Source: Arthrobacter sp. AQ5-05 (lineage in GTDB: Bacteria; Actinomycetota; Actinomycetes; Actinomycetales; Micrococcaceae). Taken from it: a DNA stretch of 64,000 bases. The notes below the pieces were generated by a model. That model was not told the origin of the DNA and ran no database searches. It saw only the letters and a list, made by a program, of their open reading frames with translations. The translations under genes were made by a program, and so were the position numbers. The stretch spans positions 124,001 to 188,000 of the forward strand of contig NZ_QMKQ01000004.1 of NCBI RefSeq assembly GCF_003287975.1, in the 5' to 3' direction. Numbering within the stretch: the stretch's first letter is position 1; each line of letters opens with the position of its first letter. Of the stretch, positions 29,139 to 37,355 are shown piece after piece.

Positions 29139-30467
29139 ATGAAACCGTCCACCACCAAGATCCTCCCCGTCCTGGGCCTGCGCGCCAACGCGGCCCAGTT
29201 CGCCTTGCTTGTCGCGGTCAACGCGCTGGTCGGCGGGATGGTCGGGCAACAGCAAACCGTCCTTCCGCTGCTGGCCCACGCGGAGTTCGGCCTGAGCGGA
29301 TACACGTTCCTCTTCGCCTACGTGGCCGCCTTCGGGATCGCCAAGGCAGCCTCCAACTGGTTCGCCGGGACCCTCTCGGACCGCTACGGACGCAAACCCG
29401 TGCTGCTGGCCGGCTGGCTCTTCGCCATTCCGGTGCCGCTGATGCTCATCTTCGCCCCGGACTGGGGCTGGGTCGTCGCGGCGAACGTGCTGCTGGGCAT
29501 CAACCAGGGCCTGACCTGGTCGACCACCGTCATCATGAAGATCGACCTGGTGGGTCCGGCGCAGCGCGGCCTGGCCATGGGCCTGAATGAGGCCGCCGGG
29601 TACGGGGCCGTGGCAGCCACCTCCCTGCTGGCCGGATACCTCGCCGAGCAGTACGGGCTGCGCCCCGCACCCTTCCTCCTGGGCCTGGCCTACACGGCCC
29701 TGGCCCTGCTGCTGTCGGGGGTGTTCGTCCGGGAGACCCGCCCCCACGCACTCCTGGATGCCGGAAACATGGCATCCCGCGGCACCTCCGTGAGCCATGG
29801 CATGGACTCCGACCCGACCAACCGCCAGGTCTTTGCCCTGGCCAGCTTCCGGGAACCGGCCTTGTCTTCGGCGAGCCTGGCCGGATTGGTGAACAACCTG
29901 AATTTCGGACTTTCCTGGGGCCTGTTCCCGCTCCTGTTCGCCACCGCGGACCTCGGCACCAGCCAGATCGGCCTGCTCTTCGCCCTGTATCCCGGGGTGT
30001 GGGGCATTGGCCAAATGTTCACCGGTGCCCTCTCGGACCGGATCGGGCGCAAACACCTCATCACCGCCGGCATGTTGGTCCAAGCCACAGCCCTTGCCCT
30101 CATCGCCCTCGGAAACGGCTTTGGCGCCTGGGCATCGGGAACCGTATTGCTCGGCGCGGGAACCGCCATGGTCTACCCCACGCTGCTGGCCGCCGTCGGC
30201 GACGTCGCACACCCCGTGTGGCGGGGACGGGCAGTGGGCGTCTACCGGGTGTGGCGTGATCTCGGATATGCCGTCGGCGCCATCGCCGGCGGGATCATTG
30301 CCGACCTCATGGGGATGCACGCGGCCATCTGGATGGCAGCGACCCTCAGCGCAGCCGCGGCCCTGGTTGTCGCGATCCGCATGTATGAAACACACCTGCC
30401 GCATCCCCGGCCGGACCACGCGGTCGATACCGCCGCAATGCTTCCGCCCGATCGACCCAACACGTAG
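29139..30467 (+). CDS. MFS transporter
   Basis: 442 residues, 12 predicted helices. MFS motif A is present in both halves (GTLSDRYGRKPVLL and GALSDRIGRKHLI), and NQGLTWSTTVIMKIDLVGPAQRGLAMGLNEAAGYG is typical of the drug/solute branch. ATG 29139 (GGAG 8 nt upstream) was preferred over the frame start at 29100. It lies 55 nt after the TauE/SafE gene and is probably the same transcript; the substrate is unknown, perhaps a sulfur compound. Confidence 0.85.
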   Translation: MKPSTTKILPVLGLRANAAQFALLVAVNALVGGMVGQQQTVLPLLAHAEFGLSGYTFLFAYVAAFGIAKAASNWFAGTLSDRYGRKPVLLAGWLFAIPVPLMLIFAPDWGWVVAANVLLGINQGLTWSTTVIMKIDLVGPAQRGLAMGLNEAAGYGAVAATSLLAGYLAEQYGLRPAPFLLGLAYTALALLLSGVFVRETRPHALLDAGNMASRGTSVSHGMDSDPTNRQVFALASFREPALSSASLAGLVNNLNFGLSWGLFPLLFATADLGTSQIGLLFALYPGVWGIGQMFTGALSDRIGRKHLITAGMLVQATALALIALGNGFGAWASGTVLLGAGTAMVYPTLLAAVGDVAHPVWRGRAVGVYRVWRDLGYAVGAIAGGIIADLMGMHAAIWMAATLSAAAALVVAIRMYETHLPHPRPDHAVDTAAMLPPDRPNT

Positions 30468-30554
30468 CATGGGCACGGAGCCGAGGGATCCTGCCATGGC
30501 GGACCCCGCAGCCGCCCAGGCAGGCCTCCGCACCACGAGCCCAGGAGAAACACC

Positions 30555-30965
30555 ATGACGTACACCCACGCCATCACCGTCCCGCTGTCATGGCGAGATG
30601 CCGTCGCCAGGACCCGCGGCGCCCTTGCAGAACAGGGATTCGGTGTCCTGACGGAAATCGACGTGAAGGAGACCTTCACCCGGAAGCTGGGCCAGGAAGC
30701 AGGGGACGCCGTGGGGGACTACATCATCCTCGGGGCCTGCAACCCGCAATTGGCCCAACGCGGCATCACCGCCGAACCACAGTTGGGCGCGCTGCTCCCA
30801 TGCAACGTCGTCGTGCGTCGCGCCCCCGAGGCCACGGAAACCACCATCGAGGCCATCGACCCGCAAACCCTGGTCCAACTCAGCCCGGGCGATGCGACAC
30901 GCGAGGTCGCCAACGATGCCGACGCCAGAATCCAGGCGGCACTGAAGGAAATCTCAGGCAGTTAG
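30555..30965 (+). CDS. DUF302 domain protein
   Basis: 136 residues. DUF302 core: ALAEQGFGVLTEIDVKETFTRKLG, ILGACNPQLAQRGITAEPQLGALLPCNVVV and a C-terminal ATREVANDADARIQ helix; the conserved ACNP cysteine is C60 or thereabouts. DUF302 proteins are commonly encoded with rhodanese, persulfide-dioxygenase and DsrE-like genes, so it likely belongs functionally to this locus. Function not established. A Shine-Dalgarno AGGAGAAA lies 6 nt upstream. Confidence 0.9.
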   Translation: MTYTHAITVPLSWRDAVARTRGALAEQGFGVLTEIDVKETFTRKLGQEAGDAVGDYIILGACNPQLAQRGITAEPQLGALLPCNVVVRRAPEATETTIEAIDPQTLVQLSPGDATREVANDADARIQAALKEISGS

Positions 30966-31469
30966 GGCCCCGAGGCCGACCCGGACGGCGGTGGTCGAGG
31001 ACGGTGCTGTCGGAACGCCGCGGATGCACTGTTCCGTGCGCAGGCCGGATTCCCGCGTGCGAATGATTCCCGTGGGCGTGAACCGGCCGCTTTCCAAGAG
31101 CCAGACGGTGGTGGGCACATCACCTGTGTCGCCCATCGAATGCAGGGCGAATGAACGGTGCGGAGCGTTGGTGCCCGCGTGGCGTCCGGTTGGGCGCAAA
31201 GGCCCCGGCCGGACCGTCTGGAATGCCCACTGGTCTTCACCACACCGAATTGGACGGGCCCCGGCCGAAAATCGCCTGCATGCGCCGCCGGCTGTCCACC
31301 GTGCGGGCAGCCGGCGGGTGGATCTGCCCACGGGTCCGGGCCGGCGTGCCTGGTCGGCCGCGCGGCCCTCGACGGTTCCCCCCAAGACGAAGACCACGGC
31401 AACCTGCCGTGCTTGCTGCCGGCGGGGAAGGACGCGGAGCATGGGTGGAGGCTTCGGGAAGATATCTGT
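30966..31469. other. Region without a supportable gene
   Basis: About 500 nt between the DUF302 gene and a decayed oxidase fragment. Open frames exist on both strands (for example minus 30954-31442) but none shows a family motif. A short protein-like stretch (minus strand, HSMGDTGDVPTTVWLLESGRF near 31.1 kb) has no assignable identity. Confidence 0.4.
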
Positions 31470-31700
31470 TCATCGCTCTTTGGCCACCGCGTGCAAGCCC
31501 GTGTCCTCGTGGGGCAGCATGTGGCAGTGGTGGACGGACTTCGGTGAAATCGTCGAAGGCGAACCGTACGACGCCGCCGGTGCCGACCGGAACAATGACC
31601 GGGTCCTGCCATTGGCGGGGTTCCGGCACGGCCCGCCCGCTCGAAGATCTGCGTATGCCGCACGTGTGGATGCCCTGGGTGGGTGACGGCGCAGGTGTTG
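31470..31700 (-). pseudogene. Decayed C-terminal fragment of a multicopper oxidase
   Basis: In three different minus-strand frames one reads, in order, HPGHPHVRHTQIFERAGR (corrupted HPxHxHG type region), QDPVIVPVGTGGVVRFAFDDFTE, then VHHCHMLPHEDTGLHAV, the type 1 copper motif HCHxxxHxxxG. Together they match the last ~80 residues of a periplasmic multicopper oxidase, but with at least two frame changes, a damaged first motif and no upstream partner. Relic only; no function expected. Its place beside the sulfur/metal-stress locus suggests a former copper-detoxification module. Confidence 0.65.
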
Positions 31701-31986
31701 CCCCGCACCCGTTCCCCGATACGTCAGGAGAAACAGCCGCAACGAGGATTGCCCTGTCGAGGATTTGCCCCTGATGGCCACCGGGTCATCCCGGCACCCG
31801 GAACCGCGCCGGTTGCGGAGAACACTTCGCACCGGCCCGCGGCCCAGGCACCGGTCGAACCCGGCGGGGAGGCGAAGCGGCAAGCCTCCCCGCGGGGGGT
31901 TCGCCGTGCCGTGTGCGGTGTCATTCGCGACACATGCGGGCGTCGCGGTGCCCAAGGTGCGTGGGATCGACGGTATCCTTTGGTGC

Positions 31987-32985
31987 GTGGCCCTGGACTT
32001 TACATCGATCGACTTTGAAACCGCCAACGGATTCCGTGGCTCCGCCTGCAGCGTCGGGCTCAGCCGGGTCCGCAACGGCACCATCGTCGAGGAAGCCTCC
32101 TGGCTGATGCGCCCGCCGGAGGGCTTTGACCACTTCGATCCACGCAACGTGATGATCCACCGCATCACCGCGGACATGGTCGCCGACGCCCCGCGGTTTG
32201 GCGAACTATTCACCCCGATGGCCAACTTCATCGGCACCGACACCCTCGTGGCGCACAACGCCGCCTTCGACCTGGGCGTGATCCGCTCCGCCCTGGAGGT
32301 CTCCGGGCTCGCCGGACCGGCGTTCGACTACGCCTGCACCGTGAAGATGTCCCGGCGCACCTACGAGCTCTCCTCCTACTCGCTGCCTTTTGTGGCGCAG
32401 GAGGCCGGCTCGCCGATGGAAAACCACCATGATGCGCTGGCCGATGCCCGGGCCTGCGCGAACATCATGATCGACATCGCCCGCCGCCAGGAAGCCGACG
32501 CGGTGGCCGCGGCCGCCGAGTCGCTGAAGGTGAAGATGGGCTTCGCCCCGGCCTACGTGCCGGGCGACGAACTGTCCAAGGCCACCCGCGACGCCCAGGG
32601 CTGGGCCGCCAGCGGGAACCGCGTGCCGATGCAGCCCGAATGGGCCGCGTGGCCGCAGGAGGGCGAGGACCGCACCGCGGTGCCCGGGGCCGACCCCGCG
32701 CACCCGCTGTTCGGCGAGACGGTGGTGTTCACCGGAAACCTGCGCATCTCGCGGCAAATCGCCAAGGACCGCTCCGCCGAGCGCGGGGCCAACACCGCCA
32801 GCCGGGTCACCCGCGCGACCACTGTGCTGGTGGTCGGCGACGGCTTCGTGCCCGAGGACCTGTCCACCGGCCGGCTCACCGGCAAGGCCAAGCGGGTGCT
32901 GCGCCTGCAGGAGGCCGGGCAACGCGTGGCGATCCTTTCCGAGGGCGAATTCCTGCAGCTGATCGACGGCTTCGACGCCGCCTGA
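31987..32985 (+). CDS. DEDDh 3'-5' exonuclease with C-terminal BRCT domain
   Basis: 332 residues from GTG 31987. N-terminal DnaQ-like exonuclease (about 3-175): D9/E11 (SIDFETANG), D in VAHNAAFDLG, and HDALADARA completing the DEDDh set. C-terminal BRCT-like domain (about 245-330; HPLFGETVVFTGNLRISRQIA...VLVVGDGF). The combination resembles epsilon-like proofreading or repair exonucleases of actinobacteria. The frame is open upstream to 31765, but TATCCT (31974-31979) ends 7 nt before this GTG, so a leaderless start here is favoured. Confidence 0.88.
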   Translation: MALDFTSIDFETANGFRGSACSVGLSRVRNGTIVEEASWLMRPPEGFDHFDPRNVMIHRITADMVADAPRFGELFTPMANFIGTDTLVAHNAAFDLGVIRSALEVSGLAGPAFDYACTVKMSRRTYELSSYSLPFVAQEAGSPMENHHDALADARACANIMIDIARRQEADAVAAAAESLKVKMGFAPAYVPGDELSKATRDAQGWAASGNRVPMQPEWAAWPQEGEDRTAVPGADPAHPLFGETVVFTGNLRISRQIAKDRSAERGANTASRVTRATTVLVVGDGFVPEDLSTGRLTGKAKRVLRLQEAGQRVAILSEGEFLQLIDGFDAA

Positions 32986-33033
32986 GCAAGCCGGCACGGC
33001 CTCGCGCGCGGACGCTCGCGGGCCACGGCCGCC

Positions 33034-35130
33034 CTAGCGCCGTCCGCGCAACGCGCCGAAGCCCTCGCGGGCCAGCTGCCCCACGCTGGCCTCTGGCAGG
33101 TACGCCCGGGCCAGTGCACCGGCGATCCGCGGCAAGTCCGACTCGTCGCGGTACACCAGGTACATCGGCACGATGCGCGGGGAAAACTTCGCCTTGAACG
33201 CGTGCAGCGACCCGAACCCGTAGAGCGGTTCCAGGGCCCTGGCCAGGGCGGCGAGCACCCGGTCCACCGGTTCGGTCCCCGCGCCATGCACGGCATGGGC
33301 CAGCGGGGCCCCGGAGAGCGAGGCGAAGGCCGCTCCCTCGTCGGAAAACGTGCGCAGCGAGGAGGCGATGAGGAACTCCATGACCGGCCCGAAGCCGCCC
33401 TCGCGCCGGCGCATCAAATCCAGCGTCCACCCGCTCACGGTTCCTCCGGCGCAATACACCGGCAGCCAGGACAGGAATCCCTGGATGGTTCCGCTGCGGT
33501 CCTGTGCCAGGGCCACGCGCACCGCCGGGTCCGCGGCTTCCGCCAAGGTGCCCAGGGTGAAGCGCATCGGCGGCAGCGACCTGTCCCCGGCCCAGGAGTC
33601 GGAGATTTCCTCCAGCGCCGCGCGCACCGGCTCCGGCTCGTCGATCAGCGCCGTCAGCCGGAAGGACACCTCTTCCCGGGCCGCGCGGTTCAGCGCCGTG
33701 CGCACATCGGACCATGCCTTCCCGGCGAAGGCCAGATCCGGCAGGTCAACGATGGTGTCCTCGGCGACCTGCATGAAGCGCCACGCATCGGTCGGCGCCA
33801 CCGGGGGTCCGGTGACGGAGAAGAAGCAGGGGACAAGCCCGGCTGCCTCGGCCGCGTGCGCGAAGTCGGCCATTGCCGCATCCCGGTCACCGGCCGGGCC
33901 CACAGGGTCGCCGAGGGCGACCGCGCACCCGGAGTGGACCTGGTAGGCCAGCAGCGAACCGCCGGGGGTGTGGCGGTGCTGGTTGGGGGCCCAGGTGCCC
34001 ATCCAGGACAGCGTGCCGCCCCCGTGTGTCTTAAGTGCCGTGACGATCTCGGCCCGGTCGGCCGGTGGACGGGGCGTGTCCGCGGGCAACCGCTTGGCCA
34101 CACGCACCCGGAAGGCCCGCCAGCAGATCAGCAGGTAGGCCAGCATCAGCACCCAAAGCCCCGCCACCGCTGCGGCCAGCGAGGCGAAGCCGTGGTGCGG
34201 AAGCTGCGGGCCGATGGTCACAACCAGCGTGATGCCCGCGGCCCCGCGCAGCACGTTGAGCACCGCCAGCGCCAGCGCGCCGGCCCAGGCCAGGCGCCGT
34301 CCGGAACGCAGCCCGCGGGCCAGGGCGATGGCCAGGGCCGCATCGATGAGCACCGCCCAGTGCCCCCCTCCGGCCTGCGTGGGGCCGAAGGGCCCGTGCG
34401 TGGGCACGATGATGGTCAGGATCTGCACCGCAACCAGCCCCACCAGCCCCACCCAGGCCACGTAGCGCTGCTCGCGCAAGTTCGGAAGGGTGATGCTGCG
34501 GTGCCTGAACACCAGCACCAGCAGGATCGCTGCACAATGCTGCAGATCGCCGACCTCGCCAAAGAGCATGACCGAAAGCACCGCGAAGGCCAGCAGCAGG
34601 AACTGCCAGCGTCCGCGCCAGGGCTGGCGCACGTGGCAGGCGGCCATCGTGAGGCAGGCGAAGACCCCGCCGGAAGGCCCGGTATCGATGTCGGTGGCCA
34701 ACCCGTCGATCCAGCCCGAGCCCAGGTCGCGGAAGAGCAACAGGGCCCCGGCGGTGAGCAGGAAGGCACCGAGCTGCCCGCCGAGGAACGCGAGCACCGC
34801 CGTGCGCGTGCCGCGGGTGGCTTCCAGCCAGCCAACACCCAGCGGCAGCAGCAGCAGCACCGAAATGTAGGCCAGCGGCTCGGTGAGGATGACGATCCCG
34901 GCAAAGGCCCCGGCCCAGGTCCCGCCCTCGCCGGTGGGCAGCGGGAAGCCGATGGCGTCGAACCAGTTGTTGCGCGACCCGGCGCCGAAGATCGTGCCGG
35001 TGAGGATCCCTGCAAGCAGCACCACCAGCCACAGCACCGCGGTGAACGGGGCCGCGGCGATGGCAGCGCGCACCGCGCGCAGCATCGAAGCCCACCGGGT
35101 GGTCAGCGGGGCGCGGCGTGTTCCGGGCAT
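33034..35130 (-). CDS. MprF-like membrane protein with DUF2156 aminoacyltransferase domain
   Basis: 698 residues. Residues about 20-330 are membrane helices; about 345-690 is a soluble DUF2156 domain of the phosphatidylglycerol lysyltransferase class (SLLAYQVHSGCAVALGDPVGP, FAGKAWSDVRTALNRAAREEVSF, GWTLDLMRRREGGFGPVMEFLIA, ALEPLYGFGSLHAFKAKFSP). It probably transfers an amino acid from tRNA to a lipid, changing surface charge. The first helices carry GPSG (S153) and a later H198, a rhomboid-like pair. The unknown gene upstream ends 10 nt before ATG 35130, so they form an operon. Confidence 0.82.
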   Translation of the reverse strand: MPGTRRAPLTTRWASMLRAVRAAIAAAPFTAVLWLVVLLAGILTGTIFGAGSRNNWFDAIGFPLPTGEGGTWAGAFAGIVILTEPLAYISVLLLLPLGVGWLEATRGTRTAVLAFLGGQLGAFLLTAGALLLFRDLGSGWIDGLATDIDTGPSGGVFACLTMAACHVRQPWRGRWQFLLLAFAVLSVMLFGEVGDLQHCAAILLVLVFRHRSITLPNLREQRYVAWVGLVGLVAVQILTIIVPTHGPFGPTQAGGGHWAVLIDAALAIALARGLRSGRRLAWAGALALAVLNVLRGAAGITLVVTIGPQLPHHGFASLAAAVAGLWVLMLAYLLICWRAFRVRVAKRLPADTPRPPADRAEIVTALKTHGGGTLSWMGTWAPNQHRHTPGGSLLAYQVHSGCAVALGDPVGPAGDRDAAMADFAHAAEAAGLVPCFFSVTGPPVAPTDAWRFMQVAEDTIVDLPDLAFAGKAWSDVRTALNRAAREEVSFRLTALIDEPEPVRAALEEISDSWAGDRSLPPMRFTLGTLAEAADPAVRVALAQDRSGTIQGFLSWLPVYCAGGTVSGWTLDLMRRREGGFGPVMEFLIASSLRTFSDEGAAFASLSGAPLAHAVHGAGTEPVDRVLAALARALEPLYGFGSLHAFKAKFSPRIVPMYLVYRDESDLPRIAGALARAYLPEASVGQLAREGFGALRGRR

Positions 35131-35140
35131 CGGTGTTCGG

Positions 35141-36109
35141 CTACTGCCCGGCGGTGAGGGCCATCCAGCGCTCGTGCATGGCATCGAGGATCGGGTCGAT
35201 CTCCGAGGCCGGGCGGTGGGCCACCGCGTCGGTGCCCTGCACCGCCGCCAGCAGCGTGGTGGCAAACGCGGCGGTCTCCACGTCGGGTTCCTCGCCCAGC
35301 GCGTCAAAGAGTGCGTCGTAGGCGGCCTTCGGTTCGGTGTGTGACAGCGCGTTGCGCACGTGGCCGACGGCCCGGAAGAGCCCGGCCCCGGCCGTGCACT
35401 GCGGTTCCCGGCCCGGCGTTTCACCGGTGTGTTCGTCGGTGTCCGCCTCGGTGGCCTCCGCCGCATCGTGGGCGGGTTCCTCGATGGCGAATTCCTGCAC
35501 CAGGGCGGCCCAGCGGTCCACGGAGTCGGTCCCGGATTCCAGTGCGGCGCGCACCACCAGGGCCGCGGCCCCGGCCGCGCGGTGCGCACTCGGTGCGCCG
35601 TGGGTCAGCGCAGCGGCATCCGTGGCGATCTTGGCCGTGGTGGCCTCATCGACCCGCGGCAGCAACGCCACGAACGCGGCGCGGGTGAGCACCCCCGTGG
35701 TGTCGGCCTGCGGGAACAACGGGCGGCCCACCGAGGCCATGTCGCGGTTGTCCAGGGCCAGCAGGTTCTGCGAGTCGCCCGGGGCCAGGGCCGGAGCACC
35801 GGCGAAGGCCGTATCGATCCAGCGCGGCTGCGGCTCGGGTGCGCCCTCCGGGTAGGACTTGTTCACCAGCTTGTACCAGCGCAGCGCGGCCAGCCACATG
35901 CAGGCCGCCTCGTCGGAGGCCACGCCGTCGTGGGCCCATTCCAGGGCCTCGAGCAGCCCGTCGAGCAGGTACAGGGCCAGGGTCTCGGTTTCGCCGGGCT
36001 CCTGCGCATCGCGGGCATGGGCCGCGCCGTCGGCCGCGGCCAGCAGGACCCCGAAGACACGGTCGGAAAAATCGGCGGGAAGCGCGTACTGATCAGTTGA
36101 TTCACTCAC
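35141..36109 (-). CDS. Hypothetical protein, operon partner of the MprF-like gene
   Basis: 322 residues from GTG 36109 (VSESTDQYALPADFSDRVFG). Helical, acidic, with no membrane segments or recognised domain; a His/Arg-poor middle and a Glu/Ala/Thr-rich low-complexity stretch (about 225-250) separate two helical parts. The start is set by TAGACT (36117-36122 on the minus strand) ending 7 nt upstream, a leaderless promoter back to back with that of sbcD. The frame extends further upstream but without this signal. Function unknown. Confidence 0.75.
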   Translation of the reverse strand: MSESTDQYALPADFSDRVFGVLLAAADGAAHARDAQEPGETETLALYLLDGLLEALEWAHDGVASDEAACMWLAALRWYKLVNKSYPEGAPEPQPRWIDTAFAGAPALAPGDSQNLLALDNRDMASVGRPLFPQADTTGVLTRAAFVALLPRVDEATTAKIATDAAALTHGAPSAHRAAGAAALVVRAALESGTDSVDRWAALVQEFAIEEPAHDAAEATEADTDEHTGETPGREPQCTAGAGLFRAVGHVRNALSHTEPKAAYDALFDALGEEPDVETAAFATTLLAAVQGTDAVAHRPASEIDPILDAMHERWMALTAGQ

Positions 36110-36188
36110 GGAAGCAAGTCTAGTGGTTTTGCACAGGCAGGCAGGGCCGAATACCAACCAGTGGCCGCCGCTGGCTACTGTGGAACCC
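36110..36188. promoter_or_regulatory. Back-to-back leaderless promoters (unknown gene / sbcD)
   Basis: In only 79 nt, TAGACT (36117-36122, minus strand) ends 7 nt before the GTG at 36109, and TACTGT (36176-36181, plus strand) ends 7 nt before the sbcD ATG at 36189. Confidence 0.65.
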
Positions 36189-37355
36189 ATGCGTATCTTG
36201 CACACCTCCGACTGGCACCTGGGCCGCTCCTTCCACCAGGCCTCGCTGCTTGAGGCCCAACGTGAATTCGTCGACCGGCTCGTTGCGACCATCGAGGCCG
36301 AGGCCGTCGATGTGCTGCTGGTATCCGGGGACGTCTATGACCGGGCGCTGCCCTCGGTGGACGCGGTGAAGCTCTTCGACGACTCCCTGGTGCGGCTGCG
36401 GGATACCGGGGTGGCGATGGTCATCACCAGCGGGAACCACGACTCGGCGCTGCGCCTGGGCTTCGGCTCGGCACTGCTGGAGCACGCGGGGCTGCACCTG
36501 CGCACCCGGGTCGCGGACATCGCCAAGCCCGCGGTGTTCGCCGGCGACGGGTTTGAGGTGGCCGTCTACGGGCTGCCCTACCTGGAGCCGCGCATGGTCG
36601 CCGAGTCCCTGGGTGTCACCGAGCCCGGGCACCCGCCGGTGGTTTCCGCCGCGCTTCAGCGGGTCCGCGCGGACCTGGCCGCCCGGCAGGAAGCCGCGAG
36701 CCTCCCCGTGCACGGGATCGTGCTGGCGCACGTCTTTGCCGCCGGGGGCGCCGGCTCCGATTCCGAGCGCGAGCTGAGCATCGGCGGGCTGGACATCGTG
36801 CCCACCTCGTTCTTCGCCGATTTCACCTATGCGGCCCTCGGGCACCTGCACGGCCGCCAGGTACTGGGCCAGAACGTGCGCTACTCCGGTTCCCCGATCC
36901 CGTACTCCTTCTCCGAGGCCGGGCACTCCAAGGGTGCCTGGCTGCTGGAGCTGGGCCCCGGGGGACTGGGGGAGGTGCGCGGCATCGACTGGCCCGCATC
37001 CAAGGAGCTGCGCATCCTCAAGGGCAAGATCGAGGCGCTGCTCACCGACCCGGCCTACGCCGCGGCGCAGGACGCCTGGTGCCAGATCACCCTGACCGAC
37101 ACCCACCGGCCCGCCGGGGCCATGGAGCGGCTGCGCGGACGCTTCCCGGACACCCTGGTGCTGAACTTCGAGCCCGAGGACCGAGCGGAGGATCCACACC
37201 ATTCCTACGCGCAGCGGCTGGCCGCTGCCACTTCGCCGGTCCAGGTCTGTGCCGGGTTCGTCGACCATGTGCGGATGCGGCCCCTGAGCGAGGCCGAGGA
37301 AGAACTGGTGGTCTCGGTGCTGGACCAGGTCAAGAGCGAAAAGGTGCAGGCATGA
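36189..37355 (+). CDS. sbcD: Exonuclease SbcCD subunit D
   Basis: 388-residue Mre11-type nuclease subunit. Metal motifs in order: HTSDWHLGR (D8, H10), SGDVYDRALP, TSGNHDSALR, and GHLHGRQ, then the C-terminal capping region. With SbcC it cuts hairpins and protein-blocked DNA ends. Stop and sbcC start overlap (ATGA). Leaderless start at ATG 36189. Confidence 0.95.
   Translation: MRILHTSDWHLGRSFHQASLLEAQREFVDRLVATIEAEAVDVLLVSGDVYDRALPSVDAVKLFDDSLVRLRDTGVAMVITSGNHDSALRLGFGSALLEHAGLHLRTRVADIAKPAVFAGDGFEVAVYGLPYLEPRMVAESLGVTEPGHPPVVSAALQRVRADLAARQEAASLPVHGIVLAHVFAAGGAGSDSERELSIGGLDIVPTSFFADFTYAALGHLHGRQVLGQNVRYSGSPIPYSFSEAGHSKGAWLLELGPGGLGEVRGIDWPASKELRILKGKIEALLTDPAYAAAQDAWCQITLTDTHRPAGAMERLRGRFPDTLVLNFEPEDRAEDPHHSYAQRLAAATSPVQVCAGFVDHVRMRPLSEAEEELVVSVLDQVKSEKVQA

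Noticed and set aside
33202-35157. 651-codon plus-strand frame
   Set aside because: Lies fully antisense to the MprF-like gene, which has clear domain motifs; composition Gly/Gln/His-rich.
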